A stretch of DNA of 64,000 nucleotides from Lysobacter dokdonensis DS-58 (GCF_000770795.1 NZ_JRKJ01000018.1:148998-212997); one strand, 5' to 3'; positions 29,801 through 38,058 are shown, counted from the stretch's first letter. The notes: generated by a model not told the origin, from the sequence alone. A program made the numbers and translations.

Positions 29801-30130
29801 GACCTGCGCCACCTTGTCGAGCGGCAGGTAGACGTTGTTGGTCGTCTTCGTGCCGGTTTCAGCCTTGTTGACCGTGACCGTGTACGGGCCGCCGACGCGC
29901 AGGCCGCGCGCCGCGTAACGACCGTTCGCGTCGGTCACTGCCTTGCTGACGGTGCCCGATTCGGCGTGCACGATGGTCACTTCGGCGCCCGCGACGGGCT
30001 GGCCCGAGGCATCGACCACGCGACCGCCGACACCGGCGGACGTGCTCTGCGCGAACACGGGGGCGGCAGCGAGGGCCGCGATCAGCGCCACCGACAGCTT
30101 CGACAGCCGGACGCGATTTCGATCAGTCAT
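26804..30130 (-). CDS. Oar-like TonB-dependent outer-membrane receptor
   Basis: The 1108-residue protein has a Sec signal peptide ending APVFA-QST (about 1-28) and a carboxypeptidase regulatory-like domain (about 30-110, GGRVVDASGQPVAGAEVTI). A plug follows (about 115-270) with the DRDRGAFSANGQNFRYNSITVD region, then a large beta-barrel ending NVTLRYEF, whose terminal Phe fits Bam-dependent insertion. This layout is the OmpA-related Oar family common in xanthomonads and myxobacteria. The ligand is unknown; large barrels of this type import peptides or other polymers using TonB energy. A long 5' leader holds a candidate promoter and palindrome. A strong terminator follows. Confidence 0.88.
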   Translation of the reverse strand: MTDRNRVRLSKLSVALIAALAAAPVFAQSTSAGVGGRVVDASGQPVAGAEVTIVHAESGTVSKAVTDANGRYAARGLRVGGPYTVTVNKAETGTKTTNNVYLPLDKVAQVDMSIAPQELAAVTVTGASVIQPDNKGIATTLSREDMDRMPAPDRSIQNIVRADPRIVITDRDRGAFSANGQNFRYNSITVDTVNAGDPFGLNDNGLPTKGTPISQDAIQEYNISTANYDVATRRGVGATINAVTKSGTNEFHGSAYFVYQNASSMVGENASGKKWEGYDKDRTAGITLGGPIVKDKLFFFVSLEKQQKDGIGSITGPAESNATLKVPGISQQFINDVTAAATAKGLTPGDNGQAPDMDTERALVKFDWNINDAHRASLRLSQTTEFEPIVVNGTVTGSSPRLALSSNWYTLDKKSTAYALSFYDDWSDSFSTETSVAYSEFNQDRDPMVGGHQPSILVRTGTTNSGPGIFLGTEPPTHANRLNVKTWNAYFAGSYYLGDHVIKGGVDYQSDELYNLFLQNYNGAYEFNGLTNFVNNQYNRYQLATPAAGYDLNNVAAVLTTKQFGFFVQDTWQVTDRLSVQYGVRYDIPQINDTPTFNPCFAAAPGTTGDLGPCGLRASTTNSNAAVGGYGFSNQGTIDGNDVIQPRASFNFMIDENSQLRGGAGLFVSNTPAVWLGNPFSNNGVAVATYDIGAFNPATPNVTPPFNPNGSTQTPPGVTLVDPGLGTSTMSLAIVDPDFQLPTVAKYTLGYDYQLPFLDSVFTVEAQHIDTIKGIKYDNINLGAPTGVLPDGRLAYQRNPNGTTTGTGGTNQARWNANPSFGQNILLTNTDKGYADNLTFAWKKPFANDWSASISYTISDAKDVNPGTSSVAASSYGNRDWINPNDDYLATSNYSVPQRLLAQFTYEHAFFGEYATRVSALYDGHSGAPYSWVFGNDVNGDSSFRDLAYIPMNRNEISFVNAGQPGGTSQASIDSFFAYIANNDQLVRQQGSIFDRNEGRAPWVNQLDLSFSQEIPGFGEGHKGEIRLDIFNFLNLLNKDWGVEHRASFPLERTLANVSGIDAQGRYVYDIRPYLDGNGNYAPTALPVNENFNPSQRWAANVTLRYEF

Positions 30131-30259
30131 CTTGGATCACCTTGGATGGGATGTGTTTTTCGGACAGAGCAAAGCCCCACGCCCGCATGTCCGTATGCGT
30201 GCCTGTGGCGAACGAATGGGTATTCCCCCGCCCGTGCGCGGGGCGCTTGGGCTAACAAC

Positions 30260-30295
30260 AGTTTAACACCATAGATTCGGCGGATGACCGCCGAA
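30260..30295 (-). promoter_or_regulatory. Candidate promoter and palindromic operator upstream of the Oar-like gene
   Basis: The gap of about 240 bases between marC and the receptor contains a -10-like TAAACT (30260-30265, minus strand). A perfect 8-bp inverted repeat (TTCGGCGG, 4 bases, CCGCCGAA; 30276-30295) lies over the expected -35 position. No T-run follows the repeat, so an operator is more likely than a terminator. The -35 hexamer is poor. Confidence 0.35.
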
Positions 30296-30366
30296 TGACG
30301 GTGCCCGGAGCGTGCGATCGCGAGGTTCGCGGCCCTGAAGGCTTCAGGTCACCGCGCCACCGGGGG

Positions 30367-30975
30367 TCACGCCCCCGGGGCGATGGTGCTGGTGACGTAA
30401 GTGCCCAGCCCGTCGAGGAACATCTGCACGGAAATGGCCACGAGCAGCATGCCCATCAGGCGTTCGAGGGCGATCAGCACGCGGGTGCCGAGCCAGCGAT
30501 ACAACACCGTCGCCGAGAACAGGATCGCGGCCGTGGCGCCCCAGGCGATCAGCAGCGCCAGGCTCCATTCGGACAGGCGATTGGGCTCGTTGCTGCCCAT
30601 CAGCATCACCGCCGCCATGCCCGAGGGGCCGGCCACCAGCGGGATCGCCATTGGCACGATGAAGGGCTCGCCGCCGGGGAGATCGCCCATCAGGCCGCCT
30701 TCGGCCGGCGGGAAGATCATGCGCAGGCCGATGAGGAACAGCACGATGCCGCCGGCGATCGACACCGACTCTTGCCGCAGGTGCATCAATTCCAGCGCGT
30801 ACTTGCCGCCCCAGAGGAACAGCATCAGCACGACGAGCGCGATGAGCAGCTCGCGCATCAGCACGAAGTGACGGCGCTTCGGCGGCAACGGCTTGAGCAG
30901 GCCGAGGAAGACCGGGATGTTCCCGAGCGGATCGAGGATCAGGAACAGCAGCAGCGCGGCCGACGCGATCGTCAT
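30367..30975 (-). CDS. MarC/YhgN family inner-membrane protein
   Basis: The 202-residue protein is almost entirely hydrophobic, with about six membrane helices. It carries family motifs LFLILDPLGNIPVFLGLLK (about 8-26), GGIVLFLIGLRMI and FIVPMAIPLVAGPSGMA. The MarC family was once linked to multiple antibiotic resistance, but its role is unsettled. Its ATG overlaps the stop of the upstream SDR gene (ATGA), so it is translationally coupled in a grxD-SDR-marC transcript. No regulatory site was seen inside the operon. Confidence 0.88.
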   Translation of the reverse strand: MTIASAALLLFLILDPLGNIPVFLGLLKPLPPKRRHFVLMRELLIALVVLMLFLWGGKYALELMHLRQESVSIAGGIVLFLIGLRMIFPPAEGGLMGDLPGGEPFIVPMAIPLVAGPSGMAAVMLMGSNEPNRLSEWSLALLIAWGATAAILFSATVLYRWLGTRVLIALERLMGMLLVAISVQMFLDGLGTYVTSTIAPGA

Positions 30976-31718
30976 TCGAGTTCGCCCGTCGCGCCGTTCG
31001 CGATTTCGCCGTTGAACGCCACGCCCATCGGCGAGAGCAGTTCGACGCAGGCCTGCGCGGCGAACGCGGGATCGCGCGCGTCGCGGTCCATGTCGTCGAC
31101 GAAAGCCTTCGCGCGCAGGCCCGTGCGCATCGGGCCGGGTTGCAGGCCGGCGACGCGGATGGGCGAGTTCGCGAGTTCCGCGTGCAGCATCGACACCAGG
31201 CCGACGCGCGCATGTTGCGCCAGGCCGTACGCGCCCCAGTAGGCGCTCGACACGCGTTCGAGATCGTCGACGACGAAGACCACCGAGGCGTCGTTGGACT
31301 TGCGCAGCACCGGCAGGCACGCCTGCGTGAGCCACGCCGGCGCGGTGACGTTGACGTGCATCGCGCGCGCGAACGCGGACGGCTCGGTGTGTTCGATCGG
31401 CGTCAGCCCGCGGAAATCGGCCGCGCAATGCAGGATGCCGTCGAGCCGCCCGTAGGCATCGTCGATGCGTGCGGCGAGTTCGGCGAAATCGTCGGGCGAT
31501 GCGCCTTCGAGGTCGAGCGGGTACAGCACCGGCGCCTTCGCGATGGCGGCGATGGCGTCGTGCAGTTTTTCCAGTTGCCGCACCTTGCGGCCCAGCAGCA
31601 CGACCGTGGCGCCGGCCTGCGCGCAGGCCTTGGACGCGGCCGAGCCGAGCCCGCCGTGCGCGCCCGTCACCAGGACGATGCGCCCCGACAGGGGCGCGCG
31701 GTCGGGCCGGAAACTCAC
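30972..31718 (-). CDS. YciK-like short-chain dehydrogenase/reductase with altered active site
   Basis: The 248-residue Rossmann protein has an intact cofactor motif TGAHGGLG (18-25) and the conserved Asn in HVNVTAP (Asn123). The active-site Tyr is at 164 (WGAYGLAQ), but the Lys four residues later is Gln168 and the residue 13 before the Tyr is Asp151, not Ser. Two of the four SDR catalytic residues are therefore missing, so it may bind NAD(P) without classical oxidoreductase activity. The GTG start at 31718 overlaps the grxD stop (GTGA), and the end overlaps marC. Similarity in layout to E. coli YciK is the basis for the name. Confidence 0.75.
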   Translation of the reverse strand: MSFRPDRAPLSGRIVLVTGAHGGLGSAASKACAQAGATVVLLGRKVRQLEKLHDAIAAIAKAPVLYPLDLEGASPDDFAELAARIDDAYGRLDGILHCAADFRGLTPIEHTEPSAFARAMHVNVTAPAWLTQACLPVLRKSNDASVVFVVDDLERVSSAYWGAYGLAQHARVGLVSMLHAELANSPIRVAGLQPGPMRTGLRAKAFVDDMDRDARDPAFAAQACVELLSPMGVAFNGEIANGATGELE

Positions 31719-32050
31719 GCCTTCTGCGCTTCGGTGATCATGCGCGCCAGCTCGCCGGATTCGGCCAGTTCGCACGTGATGTCGCAGCCGCCGATGAGCT
31801 CGCCGTTGATGAACAACTGCGGGAAGGTCGGCCAATCCGAGTAGCGCGGCAGGTTGGCGCGGATCTCGGGTTCCTCGAGCACGTTCACCGTGTGCAGTTG
31901 CGAGGCGCCGGCGGTCTTGAGCGCCTGCACCGCGCGACTGGAGAAGCCGCACATCGGGAACTGCGGGGTGCCTTTCATGAAGAGCACGATGGGATGGCCG
32001 GTGACTTCGGCCTGGATGCGCTCCTGGATGGGCACGGACTGCAGGGACAT
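31715..32050 (-). CDS. grxD: Monothiol glutaredoxin Grx4
   Basis: The 111-residue protein carries the monothiol active site CGFS (Cys34-Ser37) in [15 protein letters not shown], followed by the glutathione-binding [19 protein letters not shown]. Such proteins bind a [2Fe-2S] cluster with glutathione, often with BolA, and act in iron-sulfur transfer and iron sensing. The start at 32050 gives the standard length. It is divergent from sodB across 75 bases, which places an iron-sulfur carrier beside an iron superoxide dismutase. It leads the grxD-SDR-marC operon. Confidence 0.95.
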   Translation of the reverse strand: MSLQSVPIQERIQAEVTGHPIVLFMKGTPQFPMCGFSSRAVQALKTAGASQLHTVNVLEEPEIRANLPRYSDWPTFPQLFINGELIGGCDITCELAESGELARMITEAQKA

Positions 32051-32125
32051 GGTGGCTCCGTAAAAGCGTTGACGCGACGTGGGGCTAGAATTGTAAGTCT
32101 TCACCGCCCCACCAGGAGTCTTGTC

Positions 32126-32704
32126 ATGGCGATCGAGTTGCCGCCCCTGCCCTACGACCGCACCGCGCTGGAACCCCACATCTCCGCCGAAACGCTGGAT
32201 TACCACCATGGCAAGCACCACAAGGCCTACGTGGACAACCTCAACAAGCTGATCGCCGGCACCGAGTTCGAGTCGATGGACCTGGTGGAGATCGTCCGCA
32301 AGTCGCAGGGGGGCATGTTCAACAACGCCGCCCAGGTCTGGAACCACACGTTCTACTGGAACTGCATGAAGCCCGCCGGCGGCGGCGAGCCGCAGGGCAA
32401 GCTCGGCGAGGCCATCGCCAAGGCCTTCGGCGACTTCGGCAAGTTCAAGGAGCAATTCACCGACGTCGCCATCAAGACCTTCGGGTCGGGCTGGGCGTGG
32501 CTGGTGCAGCGCCCCGACGGGTCGCTCGCGCTGGTGAGCACGCCGAACGCGGCCACGCCGATCACCGGCGAGGACGTGCCGCTGCTGACGTGCGACGTGT
32601 GGGAACACGCTTACTACGTCGACTATCGCAACGCGCGTCCGAAGTACGTCGAAGCGTTCTGGAACCTCGTGAACTGGGACTTCGTGTCCGGCCAGATGCG
32701 CTGA
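32126..32704 (+). CDS. sodB: Superoxide dismutase, iron type
   Basis: The 192-residue enzyme removes superoxide in the cytoplasm. The metal ligands are His27 (DYHHGKHH), His74 (VWNHTFYW), Asp157 and His161 ([14 protein letters not shown]). Gln70 in NNAAQVWNH sits where Fe-SODs keep the second-sphere glutamine, which favours iron over manganese. AGGAG lies 7 bases before the ATG. Possible -35 TTGACG and weak -10 elements lie at 32069-32096. It converges on purK with 7 bases between the stops. Confidence 0.96.
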   Translation: MAIELPPLPYDRTALEPHISAETLDYHHGKHHKAYVDNLNKLIAGTEFESMDLVEIVRKSQGGMFNNAAQVWNHTFYWNCMKPAGGGEPQGKLGEAIAKAFGDFGKFKEQFTDVAIKTFGSGWAWLVQRPDGSLALVSTPNAATPITGEDVPLLTCDVWEHAYYVDYRNARPKYVEAFWNLVNWDFVSGQMR

Positions 32705-32711
32705 GGCACGC

Positions 32712-33851
32712 TCAACGCAGGGCCGCGATCACAGGTTCGACCTGGGATTCGCGGCCCAGCGCTTTTCCGACGCGCGCCAGCGTCTGCGCGAGTTCCTGCG
32801 GCGTATCCGCCCGCAGCGTCGCGTGGCCCACCTTGCGGCCCTTGCGCGCGTCCTTCCCGTAATCGTGCCAATGCCCGCCCGGTTCGGCGAGCACGGCGAA
32901 CGCATCGGGCATTTCGCCGATCCAGTTGAGCATGCATGCCTCGCCCACCATGCGCGTGGCGCCGAGCGGCAAACCGAGCACGGCGCGCAGGTGGTTCTGG
33001 AACTGCGAGGTCTCGCTGCCTTCGATGGTCCAGTGGCCGGAGTTGTGCACGCGCGGCGCGAGTTCGTTGGCGAGCAGCTCGCCGTCGCGGCAGAACAACT
33101 CCAGCGCGAACACGCCGACGTAATCGAGCGCATCGGCCAGCGCGCGCGCATACGTGATCGCCCTGGATTCCACTTCCGGCGTCGACGGCGCGGGCGCGAG
33201 GCTCGCGGACAACACGCCATCGACGTGCCAGTTCTGCGTGAGCGGCCATGCGCGGAATTCGCCATCGCGGCCGCGCACGGCGACGACGCTGACTTCCTTC
33301 TCGAATGCGACGAAGCCTTCGAGGATCAACCCGACCGTCGTGGCCTGCGCGCCGAGCGCGTCCCATGCGGCATCCGCATCGGCGAGCGTCTTCAGGCGGA
33401 ACTGGCCCTTGCCGTCGTAACCCAGGCGCCGCGTCTTGAGGATGCACGGCGTGCCGATCTGCGCGAGCGCGGCATCCAGACCGTCGCGCGAATCGATCGC
33501 GGCGAAGGGCGGCACCGGGATACCGAGTTCGCGGAACAAGGTTTTTTCGGCGAGGCGATCCTGCGCGACGGCCAGCGCACGCGGGCTCGGGAACACGGGC
33601 ACGCGTTCGGCGAGCCACTGCGCGGATTCGGCAGGGACGTTCTCGAAATCGAACGTCGCCACATCGATCTTCGATGCGAATTCGGCGAGCGCGTCTTCGT
33701 CGCGCCAATCCCCGACGATCATCGGCGCGAACTGGCCCGCGCATGCGTCGGCGACGGTGTCCATCACCAGGAAGCGCAGCCCGAGCGGCGCGCCGGACAG
33801 CGCGAGCATGCGGGCGAGCTGGCCCCCGCCGAGGATGCCGACGGTCGTCAT
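32712..33851 (-). CDS. purK: 5-(carboxyamino)imidazole ribonucleotide synthase
   Basis: The 379-residue ATP-grasp enzyme makes N5-CAIR from AIR, ATP and bicarbonate in purine synthesis. The N-terminus MTTVGILGGGQLARMLALSG is the pre-ATP-grasp Rossmann fold. CILKTRRLGYDGKGQ holds the ATP-binding lysine and glycine loop, and FALELFCRDGELLANELAPRVHNSGHWT holds the metal and substrate residues. The ATG at 33851 fits the family start; an in-frame GTG at 33875 overlaps the purE stop (GTGA) and would add eight residues. Coupling to purE is clear either way. Confidence 0.95.
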   Translation of the reverse strand: MTTVGILGGGQLARMLALSGAPLGLRFLVMDTVADACAGQFAPMIVGDWRDEDALAEFASKIDVATFDFENVPAESAQWLAERVPVFPSPRALAVAQDRLAEKTLFRELGIPVPPFAAIDSRDGLDAALAQIGTPCILKTRRLGYDGKGQFRLKTLADADAAWDALGAQATTVGLILEGFVAFEKEVSVVAVRGRDGEFRAWPLTQNWHVDGVLSASLAPAPSTPEVESRAITYARALADALDYVGVFALELFCRDGELLANELAPRVHNSGHWTIEGSETSQFQNHLRAVLGLPLGATRMVGEACMLNWIGEMPDAFAVLAEPGGHWHDYGKDARKGRKVGHATLRADTPQELAQTLARVGKALGRESQVEPVIAALR

Positions 33852-33871
33852 CGGGTGACCCGAGTGCTTGT

Positions 33872-34387
33872 TCACTGCCTCGGATCGTCGTTGTTGGCGA
33901 CGTCGTCGGTCTGCCGTTGACGGAATTGCGCGAGCGCATCGCCGATGGCCGGATGCGTGGCGGACAACAGCGCGGCGGCGAACAACGCCGCGTTCGACGC
34001 ACCGGCGTTGCCGATGGCGAACGTCGCGACGGGAATGCCCGCCGGCATCTGCACGATCGACAACAGCGAATCCATGCCGTTGAGCGCCTTGCTCTGCACG
34101 GGCACGCCGAGCACGGGCACCGCGGTCTTGGACGCGAGCATGCCCGGCAGGTGCGCGGCGCCGCCGGCGCCGGCGATGATCGCGCGCAGGCCACGCGCGT
34201 GCGCCGTCGCCGCGTAGTCGAACAGCACGTCCGGCGTGCGATGCGCGGAAACCACGCGCACCTCGTGCGGCACGCCCAGCGCTTCGAGTTTCTGCGCGGC
34301 GTGCTGCATCGTCTCCCAGTCGGAGCGCGAGCCCATCACGATGCCGACCAGCGGTGCGGCGGTGCGCGCGTCTTCCCTTGCGGCCAT
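33872..34387 (-). CDS. purE: N5-carboxyaminoimidazole ribonucleotide mutase
   Basis: The 171-residue class I PurE converts N5-CAIR to CAIR, the step after Pur[14 protein letters not shown] (about 15-27) binds the phosphate, SAHRTPD carries the catalytic histidine, and [15 protein letters not shown] and [22 protein letters not shown] complete the active site. Length is normal for the bacterial class I octameric enzyme. It is divergent from the Trm112-like gene and directly upstream of purK in a purEK operon. Confidence 0.96.
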   Translation of the reverse strand: MAAREDARTAAPLVGIVMGSRSDWETMQHAAQKLEALGVPHEVRVVSAHRTPDVLFDYAATAHARGLRAIIAGAGGAAHLPGMLASKTAVPVLGVPVQSKALNGMDSLLSIVQMPAGIPVATFAIGNAGASNAALFAAALLSATHPAIGDALAQFRQRQTDDVANNDDPRQ

Positions 34388-34467
34388 GGTGTTCCCGATG
34401 CGGCTGGCGCCTGCTGCGAAGGGGGGTATTCTAGCGGGCCTTCCGACGACCTGCCCCGCACGTGCCC

Positions 34468-34737
34468 ATGGATCGCAAGTTGCTCGACATCCTCGCCTGC
34501 CCCGTCACGCGCCAGCCGCTGTCGATGCTCGAAGGCAAGGGCCTGGCGGCCGTGAATTCGGCGATCGCCGCCGGCGGCATCCACCGGGCCGACGAACAGG
34601 CGCAGACCGACGCCCTGCGCGAAGCCCTCGTCACGCGCGACCGCAAGCTGGTCTACCGCATCGACGACGGCATCCCGGTGCTGCTGGCCGAAGAGGCCAT
34701 CGCCACCGGCCAGGTCGCGGATTTCCCGCCGGCATGA
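34468..34737 (+). CDS. Trm112/YcaR-family small protein
   Basis: The 89-residue protein begins [20 protein letters not shown] and ends with [14 protein letters not shown], the Trm112/UPF0434 signature. Family members often have zinc-binding cysteines; only CPVT is kept here, so zinc binding is doubtful. Eukaryotic Trm112 activates methyltransferases, and the bacterial role is largely unknown. The ATG at 34468 is favoured over a GTG two codons upstream. Its stop overlaps the nadC start (ATGA), so the two are translationally coupled. Confidence 0.88.
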   Translation: MDRKLLDILACPVTRQPLSMLEGKGLAAVNSAIAAGGIHRADEQAQTDALREALVTRDRKLVYRIDDGIPVLLAEEAIATGQVADFPPA

Positions 34738-35582
34738 CGGAGTTCGCGCCGCCGCCGCCGTCCGTGGTCGAGGCCGACGTCGCGCGCGCGCTCGAAGAAG
34801 ACCTCGGCACCGGGGATGTCACCGCCGCGCTGCTGCCCGACGTCCGCGATACCGCCTACCTGTTGTGCAAGGAAGCGGCGGTGATCTGCGGGCGCCCGTG
34901 GTTCGATGCCTGCCACCGCGCGCTCGATCCGGAAGTCGCAATCGCCTGGCACGTGGCCGAAGGCGACCGCGTGCGCGCCGGCACCGTGGTCGCGACGCTC
35001 GAAGGCCGCGCACGCGCGCTGGTCTCGGCGGAACGCGCATCGCTCAATTTCCTGCAGACGCTGAGCGGAACGGCGACGGTCACCGCGGATTACGTCGCGG
35101 CCGTCGCCGGCACGAACGCGCGGATCCTCGACACGCGCAAGACCATCCCGGGACTACGCCTGGCGCAGAAGTACGCGGTGCGCGTCGGCGGAGGCAGCAA
35201 CCATCGCGTCGGGTTGTTCGACGCGGTGATGCTCAAGGAAAACCACGTGCGCGCCGCGGGCTCGATGTCCGCTGCCATCCGCAACGCACGCGCTGCGCAG
35301 CCGTCGCTGCCGCTGATCGTGGAAGTCGAATCGCTGGAGCAGCTCGACGAGGCGTTGCGCGAAGGCTGCACGCGGATCCTGATCGACGACTTCGACGCCG
35401 GCATGCGGCGCGAAGCCGTGCGTCGCGCGGCGGGCCGGATTCCGCTGGAGGTGTCCGGCGGCGTGGACCTCGACACCGTGCGCGCGATCGCCGAAGACGG
35501 CGTGGATTGCATCTCGATCGGCGGACTGACGAAGCATGTCCGCGCGGTCGACCTGTCGTTGAAGCTGGGACGGCGCGGCTGA
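34734..35582 (+). CDS. nadC: Nicotinate-nucleotide pyrophosphorylase (quinolinate phosphoribosyltransferase)
   Basis: The 282-residue enzyme converts quinolinate and PRPP to nicotinate mononucleotide in NAD synthesis. Visible motifs include DLGTGDVTAALL, ERASLNFLQTLSGTAT, ILDTRKTIPGLR, YAVRVGGGSNHRVGL, MLKENH and the phosphate-binding VSGGVDLDTVRAIAEDGVDCISIG, read in parts. The ATGA overlap with the preceding gene fixes the start. Its stop lies one base from the stop of the convergent FHA gene, leaving no terminator. Confidence 0.97.
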   Translation: MTEFAPPPPSVVEADVARALEEDLGTGDVTAALLPDVRDTAYLLCKEAAVICGRPWFDACHRALDPEVAIAWHVAEGDRVRAGTVVATLEGRARALVSAERASLNFLQTLSGTATVTADYVAAVAGTNARILDTRKTIPGLRLAQKYAVRVGGGSNHRVGLFDAVMLKENHVRAAGSMSAAIRNARAAQPSLPLIVEVESLEQLDEALREGCTRILIDDFDAGMRREAVRRAAGRIPLEVSGGVDLDTVRAIAEDGVDCISIGGLTKHVRAVDLSLKLGRRG

Positions 35583-35583
35583 C

Positions 35584-36369
35584 TCAGCGGAACGCGTACA
35601 CCAGCACCGCCGCCGCGACCACCGCGATGCCGGCGATCAGCATCCACATGCGGTTCGGCGCGGGCGCGTCGTGCACGGGTTCTTCGTGGTGCGCCGTCTC
35701 CGGCATGCCCGGTGCGATCAGGCGGAAGCGCAGCGTGTCGAATCCGATCTCGTCGCCGGCGTGCGCTTCACCGCGCAACACGCGCTTGCCGTTGAGGAAG
35801 CTGCCGTTCGTCGAACCGAGGTCTTCGAGCAGGAGGCCATCGTCGGTGGGCAGCAGGCGCGCGTGGATGCGCGACAGGCCCGGTTCGTCGATGCGCAGGT
35901 TGCACTCGTCGGCGCGGCCCACGGTGGTGGCGCCAACGACCGGGTACGTGCGGCCGAACGCTTCGCCCGACACGCCACGCAGCACGTAACGCGGCAACAC
36001 GGGGCGGACGGCGGTGGCGCCCGGATCGTCGTTGGCCGATTCCGGCAGGCGGCCCGGGATGCCGGCGCGATGGCGCACCGCGGCGGGCGCTTCCATCGAG
36101 GAGAGCTTCGCCTCGACGCCGTCGAACGCGACGCTGTCGCCGGGGCGCAGCGCGATCAACCCGTCGACCTGGCGGCCGTTGACCGACACGGTGGTGCCGT
36201 GCGGCACGTCGAGCATCACGCCGCTCGGCGTCACGTGCAGCTGGCAGTGCTGCGGATTCACGCCTGGGCGGTCCAGCACGATGTTGGCCTGCGGATCGGA
36301 CCCGATGCGGTTGACGCCTGGGCCGAGCAACACCTGCGGGTGTTCTCCGCCCGGGAAGACGAGTTTCAT
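35584..36369 (-). CDS. Membrane-anchored protein with two FHA domains
   Basis: The 261-residue protein has an N-terminal FHA-like domain (about 15-85, IGSDPQANIVLDRPGVNPQHCQL) and a second canonical one (about 150-220) with VGRADECNLRIDEPGLSRIHARL and LGSTNGSFLNGKRV. A single membrane helix closes the chain (MWMLIAGIAVVAAAVLVYAF, 241-260). FHA domains bind phosphothreonine; no kinase is encoded nearby, so the partner is unknown. It is tail-anchored with the FHA part probably cytoplasmic. It is divergent from the DUF3301 gene and converges on nadC. Confidence 0.85.
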   Translation of the reverse strand: MKLVFPGGEHPQVLLGPGVNRIGSDPQANIVLDRPGVNPQHCQLHVTPSGVMLDVPHGTTVSVNGRQVDGLIALRPGDSVAFDGVEAKLSSMEAPAAVRHRAGIPGRLPESANDDPGATAVRPVLPRYVLRGVSGEAFGRTYPVVGATTVGRADECNLRIDEPGLSRIHARLLPTDDGLLLEDLGSTNGSFLNGKRVLRGEAHAGDEIGFDTLRFRLIAPGMPETAHHEEPVHDAPAPNRMWMLIAGIAVVAAAVLVYAFR

Positions 36370-36462
36370 GCGCGTGGCTCCGTCGCGTCCTGCGTGTGTG
36401 GCATCAAGGAATTCCCCCGCCGGCGGCTTGCAGCCGCGCGAGCGCGCCGCCACATTAGGTGG

Positions 36463-36789
36463 ATGGGAAGTCTACTCGTTGTGATGATCGTCGCAGGCCT
36501 CGCGTTCTTCTACTGGAGCGCCGGGCGCGCGGCCGCCGAACGCGCCGAAGCACTTGGGCGCGATGCGTGCCAGGCCGCGGGCGTGCAGTGGCTCGATCAA
36601 TCGGTGCATGCCGCGGGACTGCGATTGCAGCGCGGGGAAAGCGGGTGGCTCGGATTCGAGCGCACGTTCCGGTTCGAGTATTCGTACGACGGCAGCGACC
36701 GGCATGTCGGGCGCCTGGTGCTGCGGGAAGGGCGGCTCGTCGCGTTCGTCGGGCCGACGCGCGCGGCGAACGTCGTGCAACTGCACTGA
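36463..36789 (+). CDS. DUF3301-family small membrane protein
   Basis: The 108-residue protein has one N-terminal membrane helix (MGSLLVVMIVAGLAFFYWSA). A cytoplasmic segment follows, with AEALGRDACQAAGVQWLDQSVHA and a basic-aromatic C-terminus (LGFERTFRFEYSYDG), the pattern of DUF3301. No function is known. AGGTGG lies directly before the ATG, which is an unusually short Shine-Dalgarno spacing. Its stop is three bases from the sspB stop. Confidence 0.8.
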   Translation: MGSLLVVMIVAGLAFFYWSAGRAAAERAEALGRDACQAAGVQWLDQSVHAAGLRLQRGESGWLGFERTFRFEYSYDGSDRHVGRLVLREGRLVAFVGPTRAANVVQLH

Positions 36790-36792
36790 CCG

Positions 36793-37200
36793 TTACTTGA
36801 TGACGCGCAGGTGCCCGCGGCGCGGCGGCGCGCCATTGGTGTCGGGCGTCGCATCCGTGGGCGGCGGCGTGGGTTCGTCATGCGGGCCGGAGGGGTCTTC
36901 CGGCAATGCCATGCCCTGCCCGGTTTCGCGCGCATAGATCGCGAGCACCGCTGGGATCGGCACGATCACCGGATGGCTCACGCCGCCGAAGCGCGCGGTG
37001 AAACTCACCGCGTCGTTGTCGATCAGCAGGCGCGCGACGGCGCGCTCGGCGATGTTGAGGACGACCTTGCCGTCGCTCACGGCCTGTGGCGGCACCTGCA
37101 CGCCGGCGCGCGTGGCGTCGACGAGGAGGTGCGGCGTCATGCCGTTGTCGGCGATCCACTCGTTGAGCGCCCGCAACAGGTACGGGCGATGGCTGGTCAT
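36793..37200 (-). CDS. sspB: Stringent starvation protein B, ClpXP adaptor
   Basis: The 135-residue protein begins MTSHRPYLLRALNEWIADNGMTPHLLVDA and contains VVLNIAERAVARLLIDNDAVSFTARFGG and AVLAIYARETGQGM, the SspB fold that binds ssrA-tagged proteins. A disordered acidic-proline linker (about 100-128) leads to the C-terminal RGHLRVIK, the ClpX-tethering motif. It delivers tagged or regulatory substrates to ClpXP. An upstream in-frame ATG at 37236 would add 12 residues; neither start has a strong Shine-Dalgarno. It follows sspA as in E. coli. Confidence 0.94.
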   Translation of the reverse strand: MTSHRPYLLRALNEWIADNGMTPHLLVDATRAGVQVPPQAVSDGKVVLNIAERAVARLLIDNDAVSFTARFGGVSHPVIVPIPAVLAIYARETGQGMALPEDPSGPHDEPTPPPTDATPDTNGAPPRRGHLRVIK

Positions 37201-37265
37201 CGAAGGGCCGGTGTCGCCGGTGCGCTCGTCTTCCATGCGCGGGAGTCTAGCGGCTTCGCGCGGCC

Positions 37266-37904
37266 TCAGGCCGGGACGGCGCGCAACTTCTTTTCCTGGT
37301 CGGTGAGGCTGCGCAGGAAACCGGGATTGCGGAAGATGCGGTTGCCGTAGTCCTCGATCACCTTGCCGTCCTTCGGCAGCGGGATGTCGAGCGCTTCCAG
37401 GCGCCAGATGATCGGGGCCATCGCGCAATCGGCCAGGCTCATTTCCGGATTCAGGAAGAACTTGCTGGCCTTGAACAGCGGCACCGACGCGGTGAGCAGT
37501 TCCTTCAGGCGCTTGCGGCCGGCTTCGGCCTGCTGGCGGTTGCCGAGCTGGATGGCCTGCACCTGTGGCACCCAGTCGTGCTCCAGGCGGAGCATCGCCA
37601 GGCGCAGGCGCGCGCGGGAGAGCGGGTCGACCGGCATCAGCGGCGGATGCGGGTAGCGCTCGTCGAGGTATTCGGTGACGACCGATGCGGCGTACAACAC
37701 CAGCTCGCGCTCGACCAGCGTCGGCACCGAGTGGTAGGGATTGAGGTCGATGAGGTCTTCCGGCGGGTTCTGCGCATCGACCGGGATCAGGTCGTAGGTG
37801 ACACCCTTGGCCGCCAGGACCAGGCGCACGCGGTGGCACAACACGTCGTCGGTCGACGAGAACAACGTCAGGGCATTACGCATACGCGGGCTCGCGGCCA
37901 TCAT
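37266..37904 (-). CDS. sspA: Stringent starvation protein A, glutathione-S-transferase fold
   Basis: The 212-residue protein has an N-terminal thioredoxin-like domain (about 9-85, LTLFSSTDDVLCHRVRLVLAAKG and NPYHSVPTLVERELVLYAASVV). A helical C-terminal domain carries LNPEMSLADCAMAPIIWRL. SspA binds RNA polymerase and alters stress and virulence gene expression in gammaproteobacteria. GGAG lies 6 bases before the ATG at 37904, which favours that start over neighbouring ATGs. The petABC-sspA-sspB order is conserved, which suggests co-transcription with bc1 genes. Confidence 0.95.
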   Translation of the reverse strand: MMAASPRMRNALTLFSSTDDVLCHRVRLVLAAKGVTYDLIPVDAQNPPEDLIDLNPYHSVPTLVERELVLYAASVVTEYLDERYPHPPLMPVDPLSRARLRLAMLRLEHDWVPQVQAIQLGNRQQAEAGRKRLKELLTASVPLFKASKFFLNPEMSLADCAMAPIIWRLEALDIPLPKDGKVIEDYGNRIFRNPGFLRSLTDQEKKLRAVPA

Positions 37905-38058
37905 CGATCTCTCCATCGATCGCAGCGTTGGCGCCGCCCCACCCCTTGCGAGGCGGTCGCCACGAATCCCGAGCCTAGCGCCGCTTCCGGAAAAAGTCGC
38001 CACCCCTGGCGCCAAGGTCCCGGTGGCCGGATCGTTTCGGATCCGGCCGCGTGCGCTA

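Noticed and set aside
26663..30274. Plus-strand open frame of about 1200 codons opposite the Oar-like gene
   Set aside because: The minus strand encodes a complete TonB-dependent receptor with signal peptide and terminal Phe. The plus frame is a low-complexity antisense shadow with no recognisable domain.
30276..30295. Terminator for marC
   Set aside because: The palindrome has no T-run on the minus strand and sits at promoter distance from a -10-like element, so an operator is favoured.
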